A stretch of 64,000 nt of DNA. It comes from Avena insularis. Taxonomy: Eukaryota; Streptophyta; Magnoliopsida; Poales; Poaceae. The stretch lies in contig CM042691.1 in assembly GCA_023614405.1 (NCBI GenBank), positions 173,510,927 to 173,574,926 on the forward strand. The letters are read 5' to 3'. Positions 21,171 through 34,578 of this stretch are shown here, one piece after another. Under the pieces are notes generated by a model. It did not search any database and was not told where the DNA came from. It saw only the letters and a program-made list of their open reading frames with translations. A program made the translations under genes and the position numbers. Numbering within the stretch: position 1 is the stretch's first letter; every line of letters starts with the position of its first letter.

Positions 21171-24100
21171 TGTCACATCCCAAAATCCTCCTAATTTTGG
21201 AATGTGAAATAAACAAATAAGTTTGATTGATTGTTTGACTATGTTGAAAATTCTCAAAGAGAAGAAACTTTTGAATAGAAAATCCTTTCAACCTTTAATT
21301 CAAAATCTTATATTCTTTTGTTATGACCTAAGTAGCCATATAGGCAAAAGGGCATGGATTGATTATGGATTGTAGAATTGGTGTGTAAGATTTCAAAATG
21401 AAAATCATGAAGCCTTCATAAGCATTTCATTACATCCATGCAAAGATCTCACAAACTGAATCCAAATCCTGGTATCTAAATCCTATAGTTGATTCGCCCA
21501 AATGTTCCTAAGGGTAATTAAATTGACTTATTAAAACCCACTGTTGCTAAGGCATAAATTATTGATAATTATAGCCTAAAGATATCCAATTAATACTACA
21601 AAATTTTAGAAACAAAACTGAGCTTATTTGGAGCTATTATGAAAAAGTTATGGAATAAATACAAACAAATAAAGATATAAATAAAATGGAATATACAAGG
21701 ATTTATAAATTCACTACTTACAAACTAGTAAAAAGATTGTTAATATGATCCTACAATGATCTATTCGATTTTAGAAAAATTTAGAAACAATAATCATGTC
21801 ATTTGGAGTTCGTATGCAAAAGATATGAGGGAAACAAGTAAAAAGAAAAAAACTAAACGGGCCGGCCCACCCGGACCGACCCGACCGAACCAGCCATGCA
21901 CGTACCGATCGTGTCCCAGGTTGCTTTAAAATTCGTGCAAAAACCTATTTTCTAGACCTATCTCTATTCAAACACTCGTAACTTTTTATCTACAACTCCA
22001 AATCGACTTCAGTTTGTTTTTACTTGTTCCCTACTCCAAAACCTATCTCTCCACCATCCTAAACCTCCATATAAACTCGTGGAGCCACAACGGTATGAGT
22101 TTTCCTTCTCGAAATCCCAAATCTACATATGCCCGAATCTTATTTCGCTTTTTAACCGATCTAGACTTTGTTGTTTGCCTTCGGTCAAGAAATGAAAGTT
22201 GTATAACTCGTCGAAATCATTCAATCCCGACAAACCTCACCTCTTTTCATCCACCGCAGCCGGAGAATTTTGCATCGCAATATTTCAGATCTGACGGAGT
22301 AAATCTAAGATGTACTCGCGCTCGTTTCTTCAAATCCAAATTCCTTTGGTGAGAAGGTAGGAATAATGACTCCCCACAACTTTCATGTTCTAAGTTTTTA
22401 ATTTGACCTACGGATTTGTCTCTCTAACACAGGTCTGTTTCTTGTCTATTCTTAGCCAAAATCGGGTCAATCTCTTCTTCTAGCCACCGGATCCTATCCA
22501 GACGGTCGAGATCTAATCAAACCGGTGCGTGCCATGGCGTCATCCCGGTCAGCTTTCTCATCAATGCCACGTCAACGTCAGGTCAACATCTAGTTCCAGT
22601 CAGCATGCAAATTCAACCTGTCCAGTCAGCGGAATATTCTCTGGAATATTCCGTTCGAATTTAAAATTGCACATTATAGATCTAACTTGTAAAATTCATT
22701 AGAAATTCATACCACGTCCAAAAATTGCGTATAATATATAAAATTGAAGATAATTTTATGTAGAATCATCTTATCAGAATAGATCCAACTTTTATAGTAC
22801 GTACTTACTGTAATAATTTAATTAGTTGTAATGGTATTTTAGGTTAATAAATTCATAGAAAATTATTATAACTCCTAAAAATATGAATAATATATCAAAT
22901 TGAAGCTACTGTAATGTATATTAATAATATCTGACTGGATCTAGCCTTTGCCGACTATTTAACTCGTAGCAATTTAATTAGTATCAAATTAATTTCTTGT
23001 CACAAAAATATAAATGATATACCGATGGAAAGATGGTTCCATGTATATCATCAATTTGCAATTAGTTCAGGCTTTAACTGTAAGAGTAATAAATTCATAA
23101 GAAAATAAATACTGCTCAGAAAATTACAAATAATATGTCCCTGGATTCACAATTCCGTGAAGATTACAGATATAATTTTAGTTTGATTTTTAGACAAAAT
23201 AAACTATATGAATCATTTAAAACCCATTAAACACTATTTAAATCATACAAAAAGATATATAACTCCGATTAGGGTGAATCCAACGCCTACTGGTTCGTAT
23301 TAACGTCCTCTATCTAGTAAACCAAAGAAACAAATTTAATTCGATAGTTAGAACAAGCGTTACAACAGAACTATTAAAAACCCTATATTGGCAAGTAATT
23401 ATTAATAACAAGTACTCCATTGCATTAATTGGCCTCTTGCATGCATCATATCCTTCAATATTGTTTAGAGAACTAAAGTAACAACCATTGTGACTTATTA
23501 AATTGTCATGCATGCATTTGTTGCGTTTGTTTGATCTCTATGTGTTATTGTTTATGATTGTATGCAATTGTTTGCGCGATATATTGCGAGGAGTGCAACG
23601 TGTGTGATTGCAACTACTATGATTGCAAGTATTGTGGTTATGACAAGAGCAACCATTATATCTATGAGAATTGTGAGGATTATCTAATCGACTACATCTA
23701 CAACAAAGGAAAGTGGTGCTATCTTGGTCATAAATGTCCTACTGTTTTCCTATGCATTGTAGATGTTTTTGTAGAATTGCATATGTAGAAATTGATGTGT
23801 ATATGGTATGCTATGTCCCATATTATTCCCTAGCATTCCTTGTTTATGAGCCACCGTTGGTAGATGTGCTTAGCCATTCTATGATGAATGAGGGCTTGGT
23901 TACATCACTGATGTTGATTCTAAATGTGTTGGTTTGCGAAAACTAAAACAACTTAATCTACGAATCTCCTGGGTGTGATGGGATTGATAATTTTTGCTGG
24001 TAACTTACGTGTACAACCATGTGCCAATAATGAAATGGGCGGTTAGTTGGACTCAGTAGGTTGTGGTAACTCGAACCCACGTATCCAGAGATGTAGAATA

Positions 24101-24864
24101 GTGTAGGTTGGACCAGTGCGTGTCGGGTTTGGGGAGCTACTTCCTGAACGGTTCCTTCTTGGACTTCTCCCTATCATCACCCAATATGAGAGTGGTGGTA
24201 CGAGCTGGGCTGGCCAAGTCACATGGGTAAAGTGTACTAACCCCTGAGGGTGTATGAACTAATCGATTAGCTGTGTCCCTAATTATGGACAATTTGAGCG
24301 ACCTAATATTGATGCTATGATATTTCTCACTCATCCTTATTTCTTAATTACTTAAAACTTGTTGGGTGAACATAATTGGGTAGGAGAACCTGGGAGTGAA
24401 CCAGAGTGTCCTATTTATCGTATTGGAAAACTATTTTGTTACAAATGTTAGGATAAAACTGTTGCTTTATGCAAATGAGCCTGAACTCTACTTGGCCTAA
24501 TAAGCATGTAGTTGATAGACCTGTTGTTAACCACTTTAGCCTACTTGCCATACATTCAATGTATTGATCATTCGTGGCTGCAACGTCTCATGTTGCAGGT
24601 TATATCGTATCTGAGTGATCGTTCATAGGTCACGAGACTCCACTCAACAATTGTTTGCCTGTGGCACATTTGGAGGATGGAGATCTACCTTGTATTCGTT
24701 TTCCGCTGTGTACTTGAATAAATAATGTAAATTCTGGATCATATTCGTTGTATTTATGATGCACAGTTATATTTGGTATCATTTTGTACTGTGTGTGCCA
24801 GTGAACCGATCCAGGTATTGGTACTATACACATGAACTCAGCCTTATCAGGCGAGGGTGTTACA
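21171..24864 (+). repeat. 5' LTR of element III (3694 bp)
   Basis: It starts TGTCACATCCCAAAATCC and ends GGCGAGGGTGTTACA. Compared with the right copy it holds about 73 bp extra near 21902-21974 and lacks some segments of the right copy (about 45 bp near 23085, about 55 bp near 23998). No confident gene lies in it; a Cys-rich frame without an ATG is at 23558-23788. Confidence 0.9.
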
Positions 24865-26583
24865 AGATGGTATCAGAGCTGTGTGTTGACTGTAGGATCG
24901 TGACCTTAGAAATGGATTAGTAATAGAATACCTCTATTAGGAGAACAATCATATTTTCTACTTATTAGAGTTCTTATATTCCTTATCTATCTTTTCTAGA
25001 ACCTCTTTCTATTCAAACATTTATAGTTGTCCATTCTTATGATACCTATATGAGAGTTAGATAAGTAAAAGAACAAATAGTATGACATAAATAAACATCT
25101 CATCAAGTTTGGTTAGGTCTAGACCACCATGTTTTATCTCTTTAGGAGATCATCGCTATCGTGTTAGCATATTGTTCTTAGCAACTTATGTGGTATGACA
25201 ATATAGGTTGCTTGCTTGTTTGTACTGAACCATATCGTGTGATGCCTTGTTTAGGATCTGTTGTTTTGAAACCCTAAAGTTGCTGAACTTTTCGTGTGGT
25301 TTTTAAAATTATTTTAATGGTGTGAATTGATTGAAATTCGTGGAATTACTGCTGCAGTTTTCTGCCTGACCTGTTGTACAGCGCGCTTTTTCATATTTTA
25401 TTGGTAACTCAGAAAAATCTAAAAAAATAGGATATGGAGCGTAACTACCTATAGCACATGCACAAAAATTGTCTAAAATTCCTGATGAGTTTAAGTCGGT
25501 CAGAAAAATTCGTGAAACCTGCTGTACCATTTTGACAGATTTTGTTTATTGCTTATATGTTGCTCTATTTTACTCTAGTATTGTTCCCAATGCTTTCAAA
25601 CTATTTTGTGGTTATATACTACTAAGTTTATACACCTGTAATGTTATTATACAAGTATTTGCTTATGTGTTGATTCCTTATGATTGTTTGCTTGTTTGTG
25701 ACATTGAATGCTTCATATAGTTATGGGTAGGATTATTTTCTTAGTCGTTTCTTTCCTATAGAATCTATTCTTCCCTATATTGAACCCTTGGAGATATAAT
25801 GATGTGTTAAGTGGAAGGTTTGACAACACAATGCATTTAGGAAGGAGAATGCTTCACCTAATGGAAAAAAGAGATGTGGGAGTATGATGTGTTGAAATTA
25901 TGTCATGTAGTAGATTACATAACCTGAAAGTTGATGTATCGGTAGTTTAGTTTTAGTAGTAGCCTTGTTGATTGAATACATGGGAGTATACATAGAGCAT
26001 TAGTTCGAGCCCATGGAAACATTCTTCAAGTCAAGTGAGAATGCCCGAGTGATAGAAAAACGTGATTCACCTATCCTCATACAGGGTAATGATTTGGGTG
26101 CAGGATGGATTGATCACCATTCCTACTACTCTTATTATTCGCTCTTGTACTATTAGCTTTGCGAATCTTGAGTGCCCTTTTAAACCTTAGCAGAGAGTCG
26201 ACGTTGAGCCTAAACCCCAGAATGGTATATTGTTAAACCCTTCTAAAAGCATCCATTGCTAAGCATAGGAATGTACGGTAAGGATGAATCCCAACCGTGA
26301 ATTATGGGCACCATGAAGTAAACGTTCCCTATTTTCCCACCATGAGAGTTTTGCTAGTTTAAGAAGTGCTTTCTCGGAAACTATCAATCATGATGTTTAG
26401 AATGTGCTAGAGACATTGTGCCAATAAAAGTCTAAAGGAGAACCAATCTGAGCTAAGTGAATCCTCGAGAAATGACCTAGTCAATTTTATTTAAGGGCTG
26501 TAGCATCCTAATGGATCTCGAATCTTTCTTTCTTTCTAGCCTTCCCAAATCTCGGGACAAGATTTCTTTTAAGGGTGGTAGTC
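24865..26583 (+). other. Interior of element III: primer site, non-coding DNA, PPT
   Basis: TGGTATCAGAGC at 24868-24879 is the primer binding site, complementary to the 3' end of initiator tRNA-Met. The following 1.7 kb has only short frames on both strands and none of the Gypsy motifs (no zinc knuckle, D-S/T-G, YxDD or HHCC). The polypurine tract is about 26569-26580 (TTAAGGGTGGTA). Confidence 0.8.
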
Positions 26584-29500
26584 TGTCACATCCCAAAATC
26601 CTCCTAATTTTGGAATGTGAAATAAACAAATAAGTTTGATTGATTGTTTGACTATGTTGAAAATTCTCAAGGAGAAGAAACTTTTGAATAGAAAATCCTC
26701 TCAACCTTTAATTCAAAATATTATATTCTTTTGTTATGACCTAAGTAGCCATATAGGCAAAAGGGAATGGATTGATTATGGATTGTAGAATTGGTGTGTA
26801 AGATTTCAAAATGAAAATCATGAAGCCTTCATAAGCATTTCATTACATCCATGCAAAGATCTCACAAACTGAATCCAAATCCTGGTATCTAAATCCTATA
26901 GTTGATTCGCCCAAATGTTCCTAAGGGTAATTAAATTGACTTATTAAAACCCACTGTTGCTAAGGCATAAATTATTGATAATTATAGCCTAAAGATATCC
27001 AATTAATACTACAAAATTTTAGAAACAAAACTGAGCTTATTTGGAGCTATTATGAAAAAGTTATGGAATAAATACAAACAAATAAAGATATAAATAAAAT
27101 GGAATATACAAGGATTTATAAATTCACTACTTACAAACTAGTAAAAAGATTGTTAATATGATCCTACAATGATCTATTCGATTTTAGAAAAATTTAGAAA
27201 CAATAATCATGTCATTTGGAGTTCGTATGCAAAAGATATGAGGGAAACAAGTAAAAAGAAAAAAACTAAACGGGCCGGCCCACCCGGACCGACCCGACCG
27301 AACCAGCCATGCACTCGTAACTTTTTATATACAACTCCAAATCAACTTTCGTTTGTTTCTACTTGTTCCCTACTCCAAAACCTATCTCTCCACCGTCCTA
27401 AACCCTCATATAAACTCGTGGAGCCACAACGGTATGAGTTTTCTTTCTCGAAATTCCGAATCTACATATGCCCGAATCTTATTTCGCTTTTTAACCCATC
27501 TAGACTTTGTCGTTTGCCTTCGGTCAAAAAACGAAAGTTGTAGAACTAGTCGAAATCTTTCAATCCCGACAAATCTCACCTCTCTTCATCCACCACAGCG
27601 GGAGAATTTCGCATCGCAATATTTTAGATCTGACGGTATAAATCCAAGATGTACTCGCGCTCGTTTCTCCAAATCCAAATTCCTTTAGTGAGAAGGTAGG
27701 AATAATGATTCCCCACAACTTTCATGTTCTAAGTTTTTCAATTTGACCTACGGATTTGTCTCTCTAACACAGATCTGTTTCTTGTCTATTCTGAGCCAAA
27801 ATCGGGTCAATCTCTTCTTCTAGGCACCAGATCCTATCTAGACGGTCGAGATCCAATCAAACCGGTGTGTGCCATGTCGTTATCCTGGTCAGCTTCCTCA
27901 TCAACGCCACGTGAATGTTAGGTCAACATCTAGTCCCAGTCAGCATGCAAAGTCAACCTGTCCAGTCAGCGGAATATTCTTTGGAATATTCCGTTCGAAT
28001 TTAAAATTGCACATTATAGATCTAAATTGTAAAATTCATTAGAAATTCATACCGCATCCAAAAATTGTTTATAATATATCAAATTGAAGATAATTTTACG
28101 TAGAATCATTTTATCAGAATAGATCCAACTTTTATAGTACATACTTACGGTAATAATTTAATTAGTTTTAATGGTCTTTTAGGTTAATAAATTCATAGAA
28201 AATTATTTGTAACTCCGAAAAATATGAACAATATATCAAATTGAAGCTACTGTAATGTACATTAATAATATCTGGCTGGATCTAGAGTTTGCCGACTATT
28301 TAACCCGTAGCAATTTAATTAGTTTTAATGGCTTTATATATCATTAAATTCATATCAAATTAATTTCTGTCACAAAAATATAAATGATATATCGATGGAA
28401 AGATGGTTCCATGTATATCATCAATTTGCAATTAGTTCAGGCTTTGACTGTAAGGTTTTGCCGTGAAGATTTAAATGGTTTAAAGGCTTATTTAGAGTAA
28501 TAAATTCATAAGAAAATAAACACTACTCAGAAAATTACAAATAATATGTCCCTGGATTCACAATTCCGTGAAGATTACAGATATAATTTTAGTTTGATTT
28601 TTAGACAAAATAAACTATATGAATCATTTAAAACCCATTAAACACTATTTAAATCATACAAAAATATATATAACTCCGATTAGGGTGAATCCAACGCCTA
28701 CTGGTTCGTATTAACGTCCTCTATCTAGTAAACCAAAGAAACAAATTTAATTCGATAGTTAGAATAGGCGTTACAATAGAACTATTAAAAACCCTATATT
28801 GGCAAGTAATTATTAATAACAAGTACTCCATTGCATTAATTGGCCTCTTGCATGCATCATATCCTTCAATATTGTTTATAGAACTAAAGTAACAACCATT
28901 GTGACTTATTAAATTGTCATGCATGCATTTGTTGCGTTTGTTTGATCTCTATGTGCTATTGTTTATGATTGTATGCAATTGTTTGCGCGATAGATTGCGA
29001 GGAGTGCAACGTGTGTGATTGCAACTACTATGATTGCAAGTATTGTGCTTATGACAAGAGCAACCATTATATATATGAGAATTGTGAGGATTATCTAATC
29101 GACTACATCTACAACAAAGGCAAGTGGTGTTATCTTGGTCATAAAGGTCCTACTGTTTTCCTATGCATTGTAGATGTTTTTGTAGAATTGCATATGTAGG
29201 AATTGATGTGTATATGCTATGCTATGTCCCATATTATTCCCTAGCATTCCTTGTTTATGAGCCACCGTTGGTAGATGTGCTTAGCCATTCTATGATGAAC
29301 GAGGGCTGGGTTACATCACTGATGTTGATTCTAAATGTGTTGGTTTGCGAAAACTAAAACAACTTAATCAATGAATATCTTGGGTGTGATGGGATTGATA
29401 ATTTTTGGTGGTATCATTGCGGAAAGGCACACAGGACACTGAGAAAAGATTGGTTTCTTTATTTGGTAACTTACGTGTACAACCATGTGCCAATAATGAA

Positions 29501-30317
29501 ATGGGCGGTTGGTTGGACTCAGTAGGTTGTGGTATCTCGAACCCACGTATCCAGAGATGTAGAATAGTGTAGGTTGGACCGGTGCGTGTCGGGTTTGGGG
29601 AGCTACTTCCCGAACGGTTCCTTCTTGGACTTCTCCCTATCATCACCCAATATGAGAGTGGTGGTACGAGCTGGGCTGGCCAAGTCACATGGGTAAAGTG
29701 TACTAACCCCTGCAGGGTGTATGAACTAATCTATTAGCCGTGTCCCCGGTTATGGACAATTTGAGCGACCTGATATTGATGCTATGATATTTCTCACTCA
29801 TCCTTATTTCTTAATTACTTAAAACTTGTTGGGTGAACATAATTGGGTAGGACCACCTGGGAGTGAACCAGAGTGTCCTATTTATCGTATTAGAAAACTA
29901 TTTTGTTACAAATGTTAGGATAAAACTGTTGCTTTATGCAAATGAGCCTAAACTCTAGTTGGCCTAATAAGCATGTAGTTGATAGACCTGTTGCCTATTG
30001 CCATACATTTAATGTATTGACCATTCGTGGCTGCAACGTTTCATGTTGCAGGTTATATCGTATCTGAGTGATCGTTCATAGGTCGCGAGACTCCACTCAA
30101 CAATTGTTCGTCTGTGGCACATTTGGAGGATGGAGATCTACCTTGTATTCGTTTTCTGCTGTGTACTTTAATAAATAATGTAAATTCTGGATCATATTCG
30201 TTGTATTTATGATGCACAGTTATATTTGGTATCATTTTGTACTGTGTGTGCCAGTGAACCGATCCAGGGATTGGCACTATACACATGAACTCAGCCTTAT
30301 TAGGCGAGGGTGTTACA
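26584..30317 (+). repeat. 3' LTR of element III (3734 bp)
   Basis: It aligns along its whole length with 21171-24864, starting TGTCACATCCC and ending GGGTGTTACA. It carries segments near 28455-28497 and 29414-29465 absent from the left copy and lacks the 73 bp described there. A few substitutions per hundred bases separate the copies, judged by eye. Confidence 0.9.
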
Positions 30318-30322
30318 AGTTC
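30318..30322. repeat. Right target-site duplication of element III (AGTTC)
   Basis: AGTTC directly follows the LTR end at 30317 and equals the bases before 21171. Confidence 0.9.
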
Positions 30323-30424
30323 GGTCCAATCAGCAATAAAATGTGCCAATGCCCGTGACTTGATAGCGTCGCATATCTTGTAAGTTATTTTGAAGGCGGC
30401 AAGCTCAATGCCTCACTTTGCCAC
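30323..30424 (-). pseudogene. Stranded 100 bp of element II RNase H and linker
   Basis: The minus strand encodes GIELAAFKITYK, AIKSRALAHF and IADWTE, the linker between the first and second RNase H of Tat elements; element I has the matching GIELAACDIEYK at about 5482. A TGA replaces the expected Trp codon near 30417. This piece is left between insertions III and IV, which landed about 107 bp apart. Confidence 0.85.
30420..30424. repeat. Left target-site duplication of element IV (GCCAC)
   Basis: GCCAC directly precedes the TG of the left LTR and recurs at 39493-39497. Confidence 0.88.
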
Positions 30425-33400
30425 TGTGGCACCCCGCAAAACCACTACTAGAAAATCGCGTTGTTTTTGTGCATTGCATCATCATGACTGCATGCTCATG
30501 TCATCATGCCACATTGCATTTGAGCATCGTCATCATCTTGCATGGTTTGTTTAAAAACTATTTTCGAAAAATCTGTTTTGTTTTCTAAACGCCCCGTCTT
30601 TATTCAAACACAAAACCTGGGTCTCCGGAATATTTTGTTTTGTCTACCCACGGTTTGCAAAAGCCCCGTTTTAAATAAATAAAATTTTAAATTGTTTTTA
30701 GGAGGCAGCCCGCCAGGCCCGAAAGCCCAGCTGGCTACCTCCAGATAAAATCCCAGCTACCCCAACTCTTTTCCTACCCAATCCTATTCTACCCAAACCC
30801 CCTCCACCTCACCCCAACCTATCCCTTTGCGCCAAATCATCCTGGCCCTCTTTCCATCCAATCAACCACCGCCACCTACCCCGCGGGCCCCATCCCGGGA
30901 TGGACAGGCGCACCCTGCCACTGGCCCCACTGGCCCTGCCCTCTCCCCACCTTTTTTCCCCTGCCCAACCACCCACCGACGCCAGCCCCACCCCTGGCCC
31001 ACCTATCCCTGCAGCCTCTCTCTCCTCCCCACCGCGTCGCCACCTACTGCTTCCCCGTGCCCCATCCTTGTCCGCCTACCCCCGCCTTCCGCTGGACCCC
31101 GCCGCCGCGTGCCTCGTGCCCTCTCCCCGCCACCGTCTTCCTCCGCAGCTCCGCCGGCCTCGCACCTCTGTCCCGATCCACCCGCCGGCCTCGCCTCCTT
31201 CCTCTGGCCGATCCCCGGCCTGGCCTCGCGCCCTCGCTGTCTCCTCCGTCGACCCAGGGTTCCAACCGCCACCCCCTCTCGCGTCCTTCCGCCTCACCGG
31301 ATCCCCGCTCTGCTCCAGCCAGAGGCGCGCCTCGCCACCGTCAGGGGCCACCTCGACCGCGCCCTCACCCTCCACTCTGCCCTCGCCTGGGTCCCCTTCC
31401 CCCCCGCGTCGCCGTCCCCGTCGGGCTCCGCCCTGCCGCCACAGGTGCCCCTCGCCTCCGTCCCCGAGCGCCGCTGCTGTGTCCTCCCTTGCCTCTGTGC
31501 TCGGCCCCGCCGCCTCACGGACTCCCCTTCGCCCGACCGCACCGCCGCTCTCCCGACCGTCCTCTGCATCGTGCTCGCTGCCCCGGAGTTGTCGTCGACC
31601 CACCGTCATCACCGCTCCCCCCGCATGTCCCCGCGCCAGCGCACCCTGTGGCCGCTCTTCCTCGTCCTTCTGCCGCGATGCCATGCTCCATCGCCGCATC
31701 CTCGCCGTCCCGCGTCGCTGTTTTCATCATCCGCGCGCGAGTCGCCTCCAATCCATCTGTTGTGCAGAGCAGCTCCAGGCCCGAGCACAGTTGGCCCAAC
31801 TCGTAGATGTGCTATGGTTCTCAGGTTGTTCCTTTGTGGATACAAGAGAAGCGCTAGTGTTGACAGTGTTGTAATTAAATTGCGGTCGCAGTGTTCAGAC
31901 GTGGTGGTGACGCTGTGGCGAGATGATATGGTGCGGTTGACTCGGTGGTTCGAGGTCCTCGCGAGGGACAAGATTGTCAAGAATCAAGATTTTTGTATCC
32001 CATGAACGATCGAGACCACCGAGAGATCCTCGCCGAGAACCCGCGGTACCCGAAGACTCCATCGACACTAGGACCAAGTACACCTTCGCTAATTGAAGTT
32101 GAAAACCTCCAAGCTCTCCTCCCCAGAACGTCAAGCCCGCCATCGACAGCCGACACCGAACATCTTCGACACGGAATGCCAAGACCTTCTTCACGGATTT
32201 CGAAGACCCAATATTGGAGCCCGAGACTGAATCCGAACCACATCGAACCAAGATCGCCGACCAATGTGTGACCTTTTTCGAGCCCCTATTTTATAAATTG
32301 CCAACTATATAAACTGTTGCATATTTAATTGTCATACTCGCATGCATATTGGTGTGGTTTGGGGGCCTTATGCCGATTCACCATATAATTAAATATGGAG
32401 TCGATATGCGGAATACCTTTGTCTTATTCCGGACTCCATTTAAATTTATGTAGCGAACCGGTGCTGTCTTTTGCCATGTCAAGACAGCATTTAAATTGTG
32501 GGGTATCTAAACAACATGAACCATCTAACTAATTGTCGGGACCCCGGTTCCGCTTAATGTGTCCTAGTTGCATCGCACATTTGCCATGTCATACATCATA
32601 CATGCATCATGCCCGATCTTTTGCCGTAGTATTAAATAGTGCATCCGGTGTTTCTTCTAGTGCTTTGCTTCTTCGCGGATTAGGCCGACGAGTTGATGCG
32701 AGTGTCGACTCGATCTTCGGATGAACCTTCGGCAATATTTTCCAGGCGAGCATCTCCCCCTTTCTACCTATCTTACTTTTATAGTATTTATTCCCCCCTG
32801 TTGATCTATTGCTATCTGTGTTGCGATGCTCTAGTTTTCGTACCCGTGATATCCCTTGCAGCCTTATATTGCCTTGGACACATCCTATTACCTGTTGATT
32901 GGTAGATAGTTGGACTTGCGCGTCGTAGTCGCTTGCTCAAGTGTTGTTGCGTGTCGTCAAGTACCACAGTTGTTGGTGTATTGCCGCATGTTTAATGTTG
33001 GAGAGGATCATGGCTTTAATTACTGTTTAATAACTAAAATTGAAGTAGGTAAATGCAGAGGCACCGGTGGGTAATAGACAATATTTGGATTTTAACCGCT
33101 CACTGGTGTCCCGTAGGACCCCGAGTTCTTGACACCTGTTCCGAGATCGAGCGCGCTAACCACAGGTGGGGTGTGTGGGCACCCCCATCGGTTTAGTACC
33201 TGATTTCAAAGTATTGTACCGGGGGACACAAAGTAGTTTGGGGCTTTATTACTATCCTGTACTTATGCCATGCTTTACTGCTTTATTTAAGATTGTGCGT
33301 GGAGCACCTGTACTGTTTAGGACCATGACACGTTTTCGCTGTATCGACAAGCCCACCACACTTTGGGTTCCCTCATTTACAGCCGTCGACACAAACCCGA

Positions 33401-34578
33401 GTGTCTCGAGACCGGCCGACTTAGACGGGTAGCTTAGTGTAGCTTAGTGGGTGGCCCCGTTCTTGCTTTGGGTCCAGGAAGCGTGTCGAAACCCCGTCGA
33501 CATACCGTTGGGTGTATGTTTTGTGATCTTGTACCTACCTGATCTGACAACCAGGGTGTAGGTGCGTGTGGAAACTTTGGTGCACCCCTGTAGGGTTTAA
33601 TCTTTTCGAGAAGCCGTGTCCGTGGTTATGGACGACTTGGAGCATAGTTCTCGATCATAGACAACTATAACTAAAGTTTACTGTTATAAATTGACTTGTA
33701 TCCGATATGACTAGTAATCAGCTCCACTACAACGGAATGGCTAAATAAAAGTACCAACAACTGCTGGGTTTTGGGATATCTCATGCCAATTTCATCTGAC
33801 TAGTAAGTGTTGCAACTACAACGGAATGGTTAACTAAAAGTGCCCACTGCCTATTATATCAGGATGACTATCTATACCTGACTAGTAATTGCTGCAACGA
33901 TAACTGAACAAATAAAACTGCCAACGGTGTGAGTTCCTCGGTTGACTTCCTCGTTTGGTCTCGAGGGGGAAACACCAGGATGGGTATGTTTGGTGGTAGT
34001 ATCAGGATGGTTCTGAATAGGTCTTTCTTACCCCTCTCTGATAGCCGCTATTTGTATCGAGTCTCTAAAGGTTGTTTAGTGCATGCCGCGCTGCCGTTTC
34101 AGTCCACCATACCTATGTAGGCGAGGACCGCCGAATTCTAGTTTCGCCATGTACTGGCCTCAATACTGACCGCTCTCTTTTTTTTTTCTTTGCCCTTTAT
34201 CGGCACCCCTTTTGTTTTAGCAGGTTTTGAGATCGATGTCGTTAGCAGGGTTACCCTTCCGGCTTGGCCTGGGCAGGGTTATGGACGCCATTCGTTATTC
34301 TTCAGGGCTCTTAGCTCAATTTGCATCTTGTCCGTACTCGGACACTGTATCGTTTTCCAGGTGATTTGGATCTTTGTACTGTATATCTGTATTCTTGACT
34401 CTTTGAGTCGCTGTTGTATATATCTGTTTTGTGGGTTCCATCGAGGACTATTGTGTAATGATATTACTTCGTTTTCCACCCGCACGCAAGTGCCTGGTGG
34501 GCACCTTTGAATCGTTTCTATGCGGGTTTTGGCGGGAAGCGCTGAAACTTGCATAGGGCCGATTCTGAGGGTGTTACA
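30425..34578 (+). repeat. 5' LTR of element IV (4154 bp)
   Basis: It begins TGTGGCACCCCGCAAAACC and ends CTGAGGGTGTTACA. It contains a GC-rich, pyrimidine-biased block at 30780-31800 and AT-richer DNA after 32270. A TATATAAA word at 32306-32313 could be a promoter element. Confidence 0.9.
30780..31800 (+). other. C-rich block in 5' LTR of element IV, open in several frames
   Basis: Over about 1 kb the plus strand is dominated by C and CC-containing codons, so long frames stay open on both strands (392, 324 and 249 codons on plus; 207 on minus). The 392-codon frame at 30827-32005 would be Pro/Ser/Ala/Arg-rich with no domain that I recognise. The composition explains the open frames. A captured GC-rich grass exon or leader is possible, but a coding function is not supported. 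Confidence 0.6.

Larger units (their letters stand above)
21171..30317 (+). mobile_element. Non-autonomous LTR retrotransposon with 3.7 kb LTRs (element III, LARD-like)
   Basis: Two long direct repeats, 21171-24864 and 26584-30317, start TGTCACATCCC and end GAGGGTGTTACA. The insertion is bounded by the perfect 5 bp duplication AGTTC. A tRNA-Met(i)-type primer site follows the left LTR, and AAGGGTGGTAG precedes the right LTR. The 1.7 kb interior encodes no gag or pol, so proteins of another element must have moved it. Size and layout fit the class of large retrotransposon derivatives. The interior end CTCGGGACAAGATTTCTTTT resembles that of the Tekay-type element VIII (CTCGGGGACGAGATTCTTCT), which suggests a partner of that type. 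It sits inside pol of element II. Confidence 0.9.

Noticed and set aside
24868..24879. TGGTATCAGAGC words as pieces of tRNA genes
   Set aside because: They are primer binding sites right after LTR ends; no cloverleaf can be drawn around them.
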